NCBI GenBank assembly: GCA_947503175.1
Contig: CANNCO010000001.1
Coordinates: forward strand, 930,001-994,000
Source of the DNA: an uncultured Paracoccaceae bacterium
GTDB lineage: Bacteria; Pseudomonadota; Alphaproteobacteria; Rhodobacterales; Rhodobacteraceae
Length of the DNA stretch: 64,000 nucleotides
Reading direction: 5' to 3'
The notes under the pieces were generated by a model. The model was not told where the DNA came from and searched no databases. It saw nothing but the letters and a program-made list of their open reading frames with translations. Shown one piece after another: positions 49,158 through 58,788 of the stretch (the stretch's first letter is position 1; each line of letters begins with the position of its first letter). The translations under genes were made by a program, and so were the position numbers.

Positions 49158-49385
49158 ATTTGCCCCCAGGCGCATCTTACCCTCCAGCAGCAGAGAGGTC
49201 GCATTAGCATCGCGCATTAACAACCTTGAGTTGTATTTATTACCGGAAAGTTAACACAGGACGCATTGGAAAGCTTTGTATTAAAATAATAACTTTGCTT
49301 ATCCGTTGCGCGCGGACAAACGCATAAAATGCAACACACGTTCAGGTTGTGTTAGCTCATCGGAAATCTGAAAAGGAGATTGCTG

Positions 49386-49670
49386 ATGACGGACCTCAGA
49401 AAAGTCGTGACGTCCCTGCGCCGCCCACGGCTTCTGGTACGCGCCGCACGGATCGGAGTTCAGGACTACAACCGCGACCGGGACCTGCGCAGACTGACAG
49501 GCCAGAGCCGGACACCAAGCCCCGTTACCGCAGTCACGGCATTGCTGGAGACCGAAGGCGCGCTTGAAACAACGCGCAAGACGGGCGACGCATCCTATTC
49601 CGCGATGGACCACGTGGATGTTCTGATCGCGCTCATGGCCGAGGTGCGGGGCTTGCCGCGACTTCCCTGA
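49386..49670 (+). CDS. DUF6477 family small protein
   Basis: This 94-residue basic helical protein begins MTDLRKVVTSLRRPRLLVRA, continues with ARIGVQDYNRDRDLRRLTG, and ends in a HVDVLIALMAEVRGL helix. This is the DUF6477 pattern, restricted to Rhodobacterales as far as I know, with no known function. A strong AAAAGGAG site lies upstream of the ATG at 49386. The inverted repeat AACACA/TGTGTT (49333-49353) lies in its leader or promoter. It is divergent from DUF6456 and ends 3 nt before the convergent mttB-like gene. Confidence 0.82.
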   Translation: MTDLRKVVTSLRRPRLLVRAARIGVQDYNRDRDLRRLTGQSRTPSPVTAVTALLETEGALETTRKTGDASYSAMDHVDVLIALMAEVRGLPRLP

Positions 49671-49673
49671 CCC

Positions 49674-51221
49674 TCAGGTGAAGCTGTCGCGCATCGAGGC
49701 CTTCTTGCGTTCCACGTAGTCGTTCAGGGCTGCGTGTATCGCCGGATCGAGGGCAGGTTGCTGGTAGTCGCCCAGAAGCTTTTTCACGCGGGCCTCGGCC
49801 AGGGTTGCCGTGTCCCGCGCGCCTTCGTCATCCCATGTCTCGAACGGCTTGTAATCCAGCAGATCGCTGCGCCAGAAAGCCGTCTTGAAATGCGCCTGGG
49901 TATGGGCGCAGCCCAGATAGTGACCGCCCGGCCCGACCTCGCGCAACGCATCCATGGCCAAGGCGTCTTCGCTGACATCGACGCCTTCGGCGAGGCGGTG
50001 CAGAATCCCGAGCTGATCGGCATCCATCACGAATTTCTCGTAAGACGCGACCAGACCGCCTTCTAGCCAGCCGCAGGAATGCAGCATGAAGTTCACGCCC
50101 GCGAGAAGGCCCATATTCAATGAGTTCGCCGTCTCGTAGGCCGCCTGGGCATCGGGGAGTTTCGAGCCGCAGAACGAGCCCGCTGAACGGAACGGCAGCC
50201 CCAGACGGCGCACGAGCTGACCCGTGCCATAGGTCACCTGCGACGCTTCGGGCGTCCCGAATGTCGGCGCGCCCGAGTTCATGTCGATCGACGTCACGAA
50301 CGCCCCTGCGATCACCGGCGCACCGGCGCGGACAAGCTGGGAATAGGCGACGCCTGCGAGGATCTCGGCCAGCACCTGCACAAGCGTGCCTGCCACCGAC
50401 ACAGGCGCCATGGCGCCACCGACGATGAAGGGCGAGACGATCGAGGCCTGATTGTTGGACGCATAGATTTCGAGCGCCCCCATCATCGTGCCATCGAAGG
50501 TCAGTGGTGAGTTGATGTTGATGAGCGACGTCATCACGGTGTTCTGGGCGACGAAATCGGCCCCGAACAGGATTTCGCACATCTCGACCGAATCCGCGGC
50601 GCGGACCGGCTCGGTGACAGACCCCATGAAGGGTTTGTCCGACAGGGTCATATGGGCGAGGAGCATATCCAGATGGCGCTTGTTCACCGCGACATCGGTT
50701 GGCTCGCACACGGTTCCGCCGGAGTGGTGCAGCCATTTCGACATGTAGCCGAGTTTCACGAAGTTCTGGAAATCCTCGATCGTGGCATAGCGGCGGCCGC
50801 CGGCGTTATCGCGCACGAATGGCGGCCCGTAGACTGGGGCAAGAACAAGGCTCCGGCCACCGATTTCGACGTTCCGCTCGGGATTGCGGGCATGCTGTGT
50901 GAAAGACGCGGGCGCTGTCGTGCAGAGTTTCCGAGCCAAACCCCGCGGAAGGCGCACCCTTGTGCCCTGCACATCGGCGCCAGCATCGCGCCATCGGTCC
51001 AGCGCAGGTTCATTATCGGTAAACTCCACCCCGATCTCTTCAAGGACCTGTTCGGCATGCTCTTCGATCAGTTTAAGCGCGGCGGTATCCAGCACTTCGA
51101 GATCCGGAATCTTGCGTTCGATATAGCGCGCGGCCTCGATCCGGACCGCTGTGCGTTCGGCCCGGCGGGCGGCTCCGCCCCCTGCCCCGCGCCCACGACG
51201 TCTTGCTTCGGTTTCGCTCAT
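49674..51221 (-). CDS. MttB-like (trimethylamine methyltransferase family) protein
   Basis: This 515-residue TIM-barrel protein belongs to the COG5598/MttB superfamily. It has an Arg/Gly/Ala-rich N-terminus (about 25 residues), ALKLIEEHAEQVLEEIGVEF near residue 48, RGLARKLCTTAPASFTQHAR near 93, and the barrel strands PFVRDNAGGRRYATIEDFQNFV and FMGSVTEPVRAADSVEMCEILFG. There is no in-frame amber codon where true MttB carries pyrrolysine, so it is a non-Pyl homologue of the kind that demethylates glycine betaine or other quaternary amines. No corrinoid protein or reductive activase gene is adjacent. The substrate is unknown. Confidence 0.88.
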   Translation of the reverse strand: MSETEARRRGRGAGGGAARRAERTAVRIEAARYIERKIPDLEVLDTAALKLIEEHAEQVLEEIGVEFTDNEPALDRWRDAGADVQGTRVRLPRGLARKLCTTAPASFTQHARNPERNVEIGGRSLVLAPVYGPPFVRDNAGGRRYATIEDFQNFVKLGYMSKWLHHSGGTVCEPTDVAVNKRHLDMLLAHMTLSDKPFMGSVTEPVRAADSVEMCEILFGADFVAQNTVMTSLININSPLTFDGTMMGALEIYASNNQASIVSPFIVGGAMAPVSVAGTLVQVLAEILAGVAYSQLVRAGAPVIAGAFVTSIDMNSGAPTFGTPEASQVTYGTGQLVRRLGLPFRSAGSFCGSKLPDAQAAYETANSLNMGLLAGVNFMLHSCGWLEGGLVASYEKFVMDADQLGILHRLAEGVDVSEDALAMDALREVGPGGHYLGCAHTQAHFKTAFWRSDLLDYKPFETWDDEGARDTATLAEARVKKLLGDYQQPALDPAIHAALNDYVERKKASMRDSFT

Positions 51222-51418
51222 TTGAGGATCTCCCGCTCACTCATCGACCGGGATGCCACCGATCAGCGTTCCGCCCCGCATCAATTCCGTCCAATCCGAT
51301 GCGAAAACGACATTATCCGGTCTTTGCCCGCCGCCCGTGGTTTCAAAGAGAGTGCCGGACAAGCTTACCCGCACTCTGGCGTCTTGCAAGCCGGGCGTGG
51401 GTTCCCTAGAGCGGTGCC

Positions 51419-52981
51419 ATGACCCAGACCCAGCATGACCGCCTCCTGATCATCGACTTCGGCAGCCAGGTGACGCAGCTTATCGCGCGCCGCCTGCGGG
51501 AGCTGAACATCTATTGCGAGATACACCCGTTCCAGAATGTAACCGACGCGTTCCTCGATCAATTTGCGCCCAAGGCCGTGATCCTCTCAGGCGGCCCTGC
51601 CAGCGTGATCGACGAAGGGTCGCCCCGCCCACCGGCAAAGGTGTTCGAGCTTGACGTGCCGATCCTCGGCATCTGCTATGGCCAGCAGGTGATGATGGAG
51701 GTTCTGGGCGGCAAGGTCGAACGCGGCCACGGAACGGCGGAATTCGGACGTGCCTATGTGGAACCCTCGGAAGACCGGTTGGACCTGCTGAACGGCTGGT
51801 TTCTGGAGAATCGCGAACAGGTCTGGATGTCTCACGGCGACCATGTGAGCCGGATCGCCCCGGGCTTTAAGGTCTATGGCACCTCGCCCAACGCGCCTTT
51901 TGCGATCACCGCCGATACGGACCGCCATTTCTATGCGGTGCAGTTCCATCCCGAGGTCCATCACACGCCCAACGGCAAGACGCTTTACGAAAACTTCGTT
52001 CGTCTCGCGGGGTTCACCGGCGACTGGACAATGGGCGCCTATCGTGAGGAAGCCATTCGGAAAATCCGCGATCAGGTGGGTGACAAGAAGGTGATTTGCG
52101 CCCTGTCGGGTGGCGTGGACAGCTCGGTTGCCGCAGTGCTGATACACGAGGCGATCGGCGATCAGCTGACCTGCGTCTTCGTCGATCACGGGCTGATGCG
52201 CCAGAACGAGGCAGAAGAGGTCGTCGGCATGTTCCGCGATCACTATAACCTGCCGCTGATCCATGCCGACGAAAGCGAGTTGTTCCTTGGCAAGCTGGAC
52301 GGGGTCAGCGACCCCGAGACCAAGCGCAAGATCATCGGCGGGCTGTTCATCGACGTGTTCCAGAAATACGCCGATGACATCGAAGGGGCGGAGTTCCTGG
52401 CCCAGGGCACGCTTTACCCCGATGTGATCGAGTCGGTGTCGTTCAGCGGCGGGCCATCCGTCACGATCAAGAGCCACCACAACGTGGGTGGTCTGCCGGA
52501 AAAGATGGGCCTGAAACTGGTCGAACCCCTGCGCGAACTGTTCAAGGACGAGGTTCGCGCGTTGGGTCATGAGTTGGGCTTGCCCGCCAGCTTCATCGGG
52601 CGCCACCCCTTCCCCGGCCCAGGCCTTGCGATCCGCTGTCCCGGAGAGATCACGCGCGAGAAGCTGGACATCCTGCGCAAGGCCGATGCGGTCTATATCG
52701 ACCAGATCCGCAAGCACGGGCTGTACGACGAGATCTGGCAGGCCTTCGTCGCGATCCTGCCGGTGCGCACGGTCGGTGTCATGGGCGATGGACGGACCTA
52801 CGACCATGCCTGCGCCCTGCGGGCCGTGACAAGTGTCGATGGGATGACAGCGGACTATTATCCGTTCTCCCATGAGTTTTTGGGTGAGACAGCGACACGG
52901 ATCATCAATGAGGTGAAGGGTATCAACAGGGTGACCTACGATATCACGTCGAAGCCTCCGGGCACGATCGAATGGGAGTAG
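51419..52981 (+). CDS. guaA: GMP synthase (glutamine-hydrolysing)
   Basis: This 520-residue bifunctional enzyme converts XMP to GMP. The class I amidotransferase has catalytic Cys86 in ILGICYGQQ and the His/Glu pair in FHPEVHHT (about residues 178-185). The ATP pyrophosphatase domain has the PP-loop [10 protein letters not shown] (about 226), and the dimerisation domain carries [13 protein letters not shown] and ends IEWE. It is complete. The ATG at 51419 begins [17 protein letters not shown]. It is divergent from the mttB-like gene. Confidence 0.97.
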   Translation: MTQTQHDRLLIIDFGSQVTQLIARRLRELNIYCEIHPFQNVTDAFLDQFAPKAVILSGGPASVIDEGSPRPPAKVFELDVPILGICYGQQVMMEVLGGKVERGHGTAEFGRAYVEPSEDRLDLLNGWFLENREQVWMSHGDHVSRIAPGFKVYGTSPNAPFAITADTDRHFYAVQFHPEVHHTPNGKTLYENFVRLAGFTGDWTMGAYREEAIRKIRDQVGDKKVICALSGGVDSSVAAVLIHEAIGDQLTCVFVDHGLMRQNEAEEVVGMFRDHYNLPLIHADESELFLGKLDGVSDPETKRKIIGGLFIDVFQKYADDIEGAEFLAQGTLYPDVIESVSFSGGPSVTIKSHHNVGGLPEKMGLKLVEPLRELFKDEVRALGHELGLPASFIGRHPFPGPGLAIRCPGEITREKLDILRKADAVYIDQIRKHGLYDEIWQAFVAILPVRTVGVMGDGRTYDHACALRAVTSVDGMTADYYPFSHEFLGETATRIINEVKGINRVTYDITSKPPGTIEWE

Positions 52982-53090
52982 TCTGGGCCGGCTTTGAATT
53001 TGGTAAGGATGTCACACACGGAATGCGGCGAAACTGTTAGCTGGTTTAAACAGACATTCATTCATGGACTAGATATGTGGGTACGAGATC

Positions 53091-53829
53091 ATGACTGATA
53101 CCGGCAGGACGATTAAGCTGAATGCCGGCGCGCGCCCGTTCGTCCTGTATCAGCGGACAGAGCTTTTGCCGGAACGGAACAACTCGCTGCTGAACCGTAT
53201 CAAGCGAAAACTGGGCTTGAGCGAAAGCTATGAAAGCTTCGTTGCGGCTTTTGCAGTCAGCCATGCGCGTGAAATCGACGAAGCTTACTCAAAAGTAATG
53301 CGAGAATGAAGCTCGCGTAATCGCCAACCATACGCAAGGCGATGTCCGCTCTATACTTGACATCGGCTGTGGAATCGCCGCGCTTGATGTCTATCTTTAT
53401 CGCTGTTTCGCGTATGGCCCAAACATAGTCCTGCTTGATAAGTCGAAGATCGAAGATGAGATTTGGTACATGTTCAAAGACTCGGGGGCGTTTTACAACT
53501 CGCTGGAGATTGCACAGACCACGCTTGTAGAGAATGGCGTGCCGGAGGACAGGATCTCGCTTATTGAAGCGTCAGAAGATGGAAGGATCGATCTCGAAGA
53601 CGAAAGCATAGACCTTGTCATCTCGACCATCTCCTGGGGTTTTCACTATCCTGTGTCTACGTATCTGGATAGCGTCCACCGGATCCTATCGGAAAACGGG
53701 TCGCTGATCATCGACGTGAGGGACGATACCGGCGGCGCGCATGAACTGCGAAGCAAATTCTCTCTGGAAAAGGTCGAGGGATACGAGAAGCATACCAAGT
53801 ACAACTGCAAAAAAGGAGTTAGGCTCTGA
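53091..53829 (+). pseudogene. Class I SAM methyltransferase split by a frameshift
   Basis: The first 72 codons (MTDTGRTIKLNAGARPFVLY to KVMRE) end at a TGA at 53307. The protein then continues in another frame with ENEARVIANHTQGDVRSILD and the SAM-binding IGCGIAALDVYLY, an acidic VLLDKSKIEDEIW strand, and DLVISTISWGFHYPVSTYLDSVHRILSENGSLIIDVRD. One extra base at about 53301 (ATG-C-GAG) explains the split. The downstream frame has no start until 53470, after motif I. The gene has a lower GC content than guaA and ydcF and was probably acquired. It could be a true pseudogene, a sequencing error, or a frameshift-dependent gene. Confidence 0.75.
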
Positions 53830-54029
53830 CTCAACTGCTTCTCGGCGTTCTTGACCGCTTCACTAACCCTGATAGCTGGAGATCGGAGTGGCTGGGCACA
53901 ATGCCCTGCCGGATTTGTCATTGTCGCGCTGTGCACCCGAACAAAAGTGCTGATGTTTGATCTTGTCTCACAAACACAGTAGGATTTCGTCGTCTGAGTA
54001 GCTTGGCAATTCGTCGGAGTAACGATTAG

Positions 54030-54659
54030 ATGCTGCGTAAATTGTTCGCCCTCGTGGTGATGCTCGGGGGCGCGTCCCTTCTGGGAACAGCCTTCTATAT
54101 TCATTCATATTCAGAGCCGGATCAGATGCCCCAGGCTGCGGCAATCGTCGTGTTGTCGGGTCCCGGCGCGAATACACCCGGTCTGTCGGGTGAAACGCTT
54201 GACCGGGTCAGCCGTGGGATCGAGTTGTGGCAAGCCGGGCATGCACCGGTACTGGTGATGAGCGGCGGGGGGACCGACGGGGTTCCGAGGCATGCCGATC
54301 GCATGATGGCCTTTGCCGAGGCACAGGGCGTGCCCGCAGATGCTCTCCTGGGCGAGCGTGCGTCGGGATCGACGCTCCAGAACGCCTGGTTCACCGGGGC
54401 GCTTCCCGAAATCGACCCCGGCGCACCGGTGATCGTCGTGACCAATCGCTACCATCTGCCCCGTGCCTGGGCGAGTTTCCGGTGGGCGGGATTCGAGCGG
54501 ATCACACTGGCCGCCGCCGATACGGGACCTGTCGAGATCACACCCGGCATCCTGGCCGAGGGTCTCAAATGGCCGATGAACATCGCGCGAGCGGCGGGGG
54601 CCCAACTGGCGATGGCGGCGGGCGCGGAGGAAGCGGTGGTTCTGCCCTGGCTTGAATAG
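54030..54659 (+). CDS. YdcF/DUF218 family membrane-anchored protein
   Basis: This 209-residue protein has one N-terminal membrane helix (about residues 5-25) and a DUF218 (YdcF/SanA/ElyC) domain. Family markers are AIVVLSGPGANTPGLSGETLDRVSRGIEL, PVLVMSGGG (about 73), ERASGSTLQNAWF (about 108) and VIVVTNRYHLPRAWASFRWAG (about 133-153). SanA and ElyC relatives influence envelope barrier and peptidoglycan precursors. The start matches a hydrophobic anchor directly after the ATG. Function here is inferred only at family level. Confidence 0.87.
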   Translation: MLRKLFALVVMLGGASLLGTAFYIHSYSEPDQMPQAAAIVVLSGPGANTPGLSGETLDRVSRGIELWQAGHAPVLVMSGGGTDGVPRHADRMMAFAEAQGVPADALLGERASGSTLQNAWFTGALPEIDPGAPVIVVTNRYHLPRAWASFRWAGFERITLAAADTGPVEITPGILAEGLKWPMNIARAAGAQLAMAAGAEEAVVLPWLE

Positions 54660-54742
54660 CCGGTTTCTGACGGTCACCCCGCCCCACTCTTGCATGGCGT
54701 AATTCGGTTGCGGCGTGGCGCGTAACCTGCATTGTCGGCCCC

Positions 54743-55639
54743 ATGACCGACGCCTCTGCAACCTTATCAAAAGCGCAGCCTGTGAAAGCGGCTTTCTGGA
54801 TGATGGGGGCGATTGCGTCCTTCTCGTCAATGGCCATTGCAGGGCGCGAACTTGGAGCCGAGCACGATACGTTCGAGATCATGATGTACCGGTCGCTGAT
54901 CGGCCTGTGCATCGTTCTTGCGGTCGGCGGAGCCCTGGGCAGGCTGGGTGAAATCAACACACGACTGTTCCATCTTCACCTGGTTCGGAACATCTTTCAT
55001 TTCTCGGGCCAGAACCTCTGGTTCTATGCCGTCACGGTCATTCCGCTGGCGCAGGTCTTTGCGCTGGAGTTCACCTCTCCCCTCTGGGTGACGCTCTTTG
55101 CGCCGCTGATCCTTGGCGAACGGCTGACGCGGGTGCGGATGACCGCGGCGATGCTGGGTTTCATCGGGATCCTGATTATTGCGCGTCCCGGCGCGGGCGA
55201 GGTGAACCTGGGTGTCCTGACGGGCGCCGCCGCGGCGATCGGGTTCGCCGGTGCGATCCTGTTCACGAAACTTCTGACGCGGACCGCCACGATCACATGC
55301 ATCCTGTTCTGGCTGACCGCCCAGCAGGTCGTGTTCGGCATCGTCTGCGCCGGATGGGACGGGGATGTCGCCCTGCCCTCCGCCACGTCGGCGCCCTGGC
55401 TCGTCGTTGTCGGATGCGCGGGTCTGATGGCCCATCTCTGCATGACCAACGCGCTCAAGATCGCACCTGCGACGGTCGTCGTGCCCTTCGACTTTCTGCG
55501 CCTGCCGCTGATTGCCGTGGTCGGACTGGTCTTCTATGGTGAAGGCATTGATGTCTTCATCGTTCTTGGCGCGGTTCTGATTTTCGCCGCGAATTTCATC
55601 AATGTCCGCCACGAGACACGCAATGTGACCGTTTCGTGA
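54743..55639 (+). CDS. EamA-type DMT transporter
   Basis: This 298-residue protein has ten predicted helices in two EamA repeats. The first repeat has MMGAIASFSSMAIAGRELG and FALEFTSPLWVTLFAPLILGERLTRVR (about residues 107-135), and the second has LKIAPATVVVPFDFLRLPLIAVVGLVFYGE (about 240-270). Family members export amino acids or metabolites. The substrate is not evident. The ATG at 54743 has a weak upstream site. It lies 83 nt after ydcF and may be transcribed with it. Confidence 0.88.
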   Translation: MTDASATLSKAQPVKAAFWMMGAIASFSSMAIAGRELGAEHDTFEIMMYRSLIGLCIVLAVGGALGRLGEINTRLFHLHLVRNIFHFSGQNLWFYAVTVIPLAQVFALEFTSPLWVTLFAPLILGERLTRVRMTAAMLGFIGILIIARPGAGEVNLGVLTGAAAAIGFAGAILFTKLLTRTATITCILFWLTAQQVVFGIVCAGWDGDVALPSATSAPWLVVVGCAGLMAHLCMTNALKIAPATVVVPFDFLRLPLIAVVGLVFYGEGIDVFIVLGAVLIFAANFINVRHETRNVTVS

Positions 55640-55748
55640 CGCTGCGGAACAACGCTCCGGTTTACGCTTCGTCAATCCTTGAAAAAACCGCACTCTTTCA
55701 GTTGAAAGGGTCACCCCGCTGCCGCGGGTCAAGGTTTTGGGAGGAACC

Positions 55749-56813
55749 ATGTTACATAGATTCATCTCACCGCTTCTGGCGATCACGGCGCTGACCACAC
55801 CCGCACTCGGTGCCGGGATCGAACGGAACGCACCATCGACCCGCATCCTGTTCGAAGAAGGCCGTGTGCTGGAGTTCTCGCTCCGCTATGCGTCACCCGA
55901 GCAATTCGGCATCGCCGGGCCCGGTGCGCCGACCGGCAACCTGTTTGAAAGCTATACGTCGTGGGGCTTTGCCTTCAAAAACGATCTGAACGACCGGCTG
56001 TCTTACGCGATCATACTGGATGAGCCATGGGGGGTCGATACGGCCTATCCCGGTGGAGCGCCCTATGCTGGCGTGACGGCGAACCTGGATTCACGTGAAC
56101 TGACCGGCATCCTCGCCTATGATTTCAGCGATCGTGTGAAGGTCTATGGCGGTCTGCGCATTCAGCAGATCGAGGCGCAGGCCAACATTCCTTTCGTTGG
56201 CGGCTATACGGTCCAGACCGACAAGCAAACCGACCTTGGTTATATGTTCGGCGCGGCCTATCAGATACCCGATATCGCGCTGCGGGTTGCTCTGACCTAC
56301 TACTCGGCCATCAAGCATGATATGAACACGCTCGAATTTGCCACGACAACGCAGACGGTGATTGAGACGCCTCAAGCGGTGAACCTGGAGTTCCAGACCG
56401 GCATCGCGGAGGACACCTTGCTGTTTGGCTCGGTTCGCTGGGTCGACTGGTCAGAGTTTGTAATCGCTCCGCCGATTTACTCTTCGCCCGGTTTGGCGGG
56501 CGCTCCCCTCGTCGACTATCAGGAAGACTGGACCACCTATACGCTGGGCATTGGTCGCAGGCTGAACGACAACTGGTCGATTGCGGCGCAGGTCAGTCAT
56601 GAACCGGCGGCGGATTACGTCCCGCTGACGACACTCGGGCCCGTCGATGGCCGGACATCTGTCGGCCTGGGCGCCACATATACGATGGACGCGATCAAGA
56701 TCACAGGCGGCATCACATATGCCGAACTGGGCGACACCCAGAACGTGCTGGGCACGACCTTCGACGGGGGCAAGGCCGTCGGGGTCGGCTTCCGCGTCGG
56801 GTATTCGTTCTAA
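55749..56813 (+). CDS. FadL/TodX-type outer-membrane transport protein
   Basis: This 354-residue protein has a signal peptide (MLHRFISPLLAITALTTPALG) and a repeated pattern of amphipathic strands ending in an aromatic residue (FRVGYSF), as expected of a beta-barrel. YTSWGFAFKNDLNDRLSYAIILDEPWGVDTAY near residue 70 and VRWVDWSEF near 230 are FadL markers. FadL proteins pass hydrophobic molecules such as long-chain fatty acids through a lateral opening. It is somewhat shorter than E. coli FadL (about 420 mature residues). GGGAGGA lies upstream, and a strong terminator follows. The ligand is unknown. Confidence 0.9.
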   Translation: MLHRFISPLLAITALTTPALGAGIERNAPSTRILFEEGRVLEFSLRYASPEQFGIAGPGAPTGNLFESYTSWGFAFKNDLNDRLSYAIILDEPWGVDTAYPGGAPYAGVTANLDSRELTGILAYDFSDRVKVYGGLRIQQIEAQANIPFVGGYTVQTDKQTDLGYMFGAAYQIPDIALRVALTYYSAIKHDMNTLEFATTTQTVIETPQAVNLEFQTGIAEDTLLFGSVRWVDWSEFVIAPPIYSSPGLAGAPLVDYQEDWTTYTLGIGRRLNDNWSIAAQVSHEPAADYVPLTTLGPVDGRTSVGLGATYTMDAIKITGGITYAELGDTQNVLGTTFDGGKAVGVGFRVGYSF

Positions 56814-56836
56814 GAAGCCTTCTGAGAAAGCCTTTG

Positions 56837-56865
56837 ACCCCGCCCTTTTGGGCGGGGTTTTTCTT
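56837..56865 (+). terminator. Terminator of the fadL-like gene
   Basis: ACCCCGCCC (56837-56845) pairs with GGGCGGGGT (56850-56858) around a 4-nt loop, with T-rich sequence directly after it (to 56865). It lies 23 nt past the stop codon. Confidence 0.9.
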
Positions 56866-56966
56866 TGCGCTTATGCCACGACATCGCGCTGCAACAACGC
56901 CCCTTCAAATGCGCCTGCCGCGAATTTCATCTGGCACAGCGCGGGCCTGCGCAGTAGCAATCCCCC

Positions 56967-57830
56967 ATGATGTACGCGACCGCAGAAGACTGGGCCCATG
57001 CGCCCGCCAAACGGATCGGCCTGTTCGGAATGTCCGGGCTGGGCAAAACGCACGTGTCGAACCTGTTGCGCGCGGCGGGCGGGTGGTTTCACTACTCCGT
57101 CGACTACCGGATCGGCACGCGGTACATGGGCGAACACATCGCCGACAGCTTCAAGGCCGAAGCTATGAATGTGCCTTATCTGGCGGATCTCTTGCGGTCG
57201 GACTCGATCTATATCGCGTCGAACATCACATTCGACAATCTGGCGCCGCTTTCGGTCTATCTTGGCAAGCCGGGTGATCCGGCAAAGGGCGGCCTTCCTT
57301 TCGAAGAATACCTGCGGCGGCAGGAGTTGCACCGGCAGGCCGAAATCAGCGCGATGCTGGATACCGCGCATTTCATCGACCGGGCCAGGCGGCTTTATGG
57401 CTATGACCATTTCGTCTGCGACACGTCCGGCTCGCTGTGCGAGGTCGTCGATCCCGAGGACGCGAATGATCCGGTGTTGAATGCCCTGTCCGATACGCTT
57501 CTGCTGATCTGGATTGAGGGGTCTGATGCGCATACGCAGGAACTGGTCCGCCGGTTCGACCGCGCACCCAAGCCAATGTATTATCAGCGGGAGTTCCTTG
57601 AAGCGGCATGGTCGGAATATCTGATTAAAAACAGTGTTGAAGAAGGCAAAGTTGACCCCGATGCTTTCGTCCGCTGGACATATGCGCGTGCGCTCGCCCA
57701 CCGTCAGCCCCGCTACCGCGCGATGGCGGATAAATGGGGCATTACGCTGAAGGCCGAGGACGTTGCCGGGATCGCATCGCCGGACGATCTGGACAGGCTG
57801 GTGATGCGGGGCCTTGAGATGCGGGGCTGA
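56967..57830 (+). CDS. Orphan P-loop ATPase upstream of metA
   Basis: This 287-residue protein has a Walker A motif [12 protein letters not shown] (about residues 21-32) and a likely Walker B or lid region ([20 protein letters not shown], about 178). It is soluble, with an acidic [18 protein letters not shown] segment (about 151) that is reminiscent of small-molecule kinases. It is a conserved protein of Rhodobacteraceae to my knowledge, annotated simply as ATPase. It lies 37 nt upstream of metA on the same strand and may share its transcript. I cannot assign a reaction. The double ATG at 56967/56970 leaves the exact start open. Confidence 0.75.
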   Translation: MMYATAEDWAHAPAKRIGLFGMSGLGKTHVSNLLRAAGGWFHYSVDYRIGTRYMGEHIADSFKAEAMNVPYLADLLRSDSIYIASNITFDNLAPLSVYLGKPGDPAKGGLPFEEYLRRQELHRQAEISAMLDTAHFIDRARRLYGYDHFVCDTSGSLCEVVDPEDANDPVLNALSDTLLLIWIEGSDAHTQELVRRFDRAPKPMYYQREFLEAAWSEYLIKNSVEEGKVDPDAFVRWTYARALAHRQPRYRAMADKWGITLKAEDVAGIASPDDLDRLVMRGLEMRG

Positions 57831-57867
57831 ACCGACTATCTCAGCCGCTCTTCAAGGAACCAGACCC

Positions 57868-58788
57868 ATGCCCATCAAACTGCCCGAAGACCTTCCCGCC
57901 TATTCCGTGCTGTCGGAAGAGGGCGTTATGGTCATGTCGGACAGGCAGGCGGCGCGTCAGGACATCCGGCCCCTGCGGATCGGACTTCTGAACCTGATGC
58001 CCAAGAAGATTCAGACCGAGAACCAGTTTGCGCGGCTGATCGGCGCGACACCGCTTCAGATCGAGCTGCACCTCATCCGGATGAGCGAGCATCAGACCAA
58101 GAACACCGCCGCCGCGCATATGGAAGAGTTCTATCGCCCGTTTCAGGAGGTGAAGGGCGAGAAGTTCGACGGGCTGATCATCACCGGCGCACCGATCGAG
58201 CATCTGGCGTTCGAGGACGTGACCTATTGGGACGAGCTGCGCGAGGTCATGGATTGGACCCAGACCAACGTGCATTCGACATTTGGCGTCTGCTGGGGTG
58301 GGATGGCGATGATCAACCATTTCCACGGCGTTGCGAAACATATGCTGCCAGCCAAGGCGTTTGGCTGCTACCGGCACACGAACCTCGATCCGCAAAGTCC
58401 TTATCTCAGGGGGTTTTCTGACGATTGCGTTATCCCCGTTAGCCGCTGGACCGAGATGCGGCAGGACGAGATCGACGCGGCCCAGAACCTGCGCACCCTT
58501 CTGGGGTCGCGCGAGGTTGGCCCCTGCCTTGTGGAAGACCCCGATCACCGGGCGCTCTATATCTTCAACCATTTCGAGTATGATCGGGACACCCTGAAGC
58601 AGGAATACGATCGCGACGTCGAGAACGGAACGCCGATCAATGTGCCGCTGAACTACTATCCCGGTGACGATCCCGCGCAGATGCCGCTTAACCGCTGGAG
58701 AAGTCACGCGCATCTCCTATATGGCAACTGGATCAACGAGATATATCAGACAACGCCATATGAGATGGACCAGATTGGGCGCAACTAG
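57868..58788 (+). CDS. metA: Homoserine O-acetyltransferase (MetA family)
   Basis: This 306-residue enzyme acylates homoserine in methionine synthesis. It has the MetA catalytic set: Cys142 (FGVCWGG), His235 and Glu237 (IFNHFEYD). The acyl-CoA selector at position 111 is Glu ([12 protein letters not shown]). In studied MetA proteins Glu111 goes with acetyl-CoA use, and Gly111 with succinyl-CoA use, so I predict O-acetylhomoserine as product despite the usual succinyltransferase label. The ATG at 57868 has CAAGGAA upstream. It is 37 nt downstream of the orphan ATPase. The next gene starts inside its 3' end. Confidence 0.93.
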   Translation: MPIKLPEDLPAYSVLSEEGVMVMSDRQAARQDIRPLRIGLLNLMPKKIQTENQFARLIGATPLQIELHLIRMSEHQTKNTAAAHMEEFYRPFQEVKGEKFDGLIITGAPIEHLAFEDVTYWDELREVMDWTQTNVHSTFGVCWGGMAMINHFHGVAKHMLPAKAFGCYRHTNLDPQSPYLRGFSDDCVIPVSRWTEMRQDEIDAAQNLRTLLGSREVGPCLVEDPDHRALYIFNHFEYDRDTLKQEYDRDVENGTPINVPLNYYPGDDPAQMPLNRWRSHAHLLYGNWINEIYQTTPYEMDQIGRN

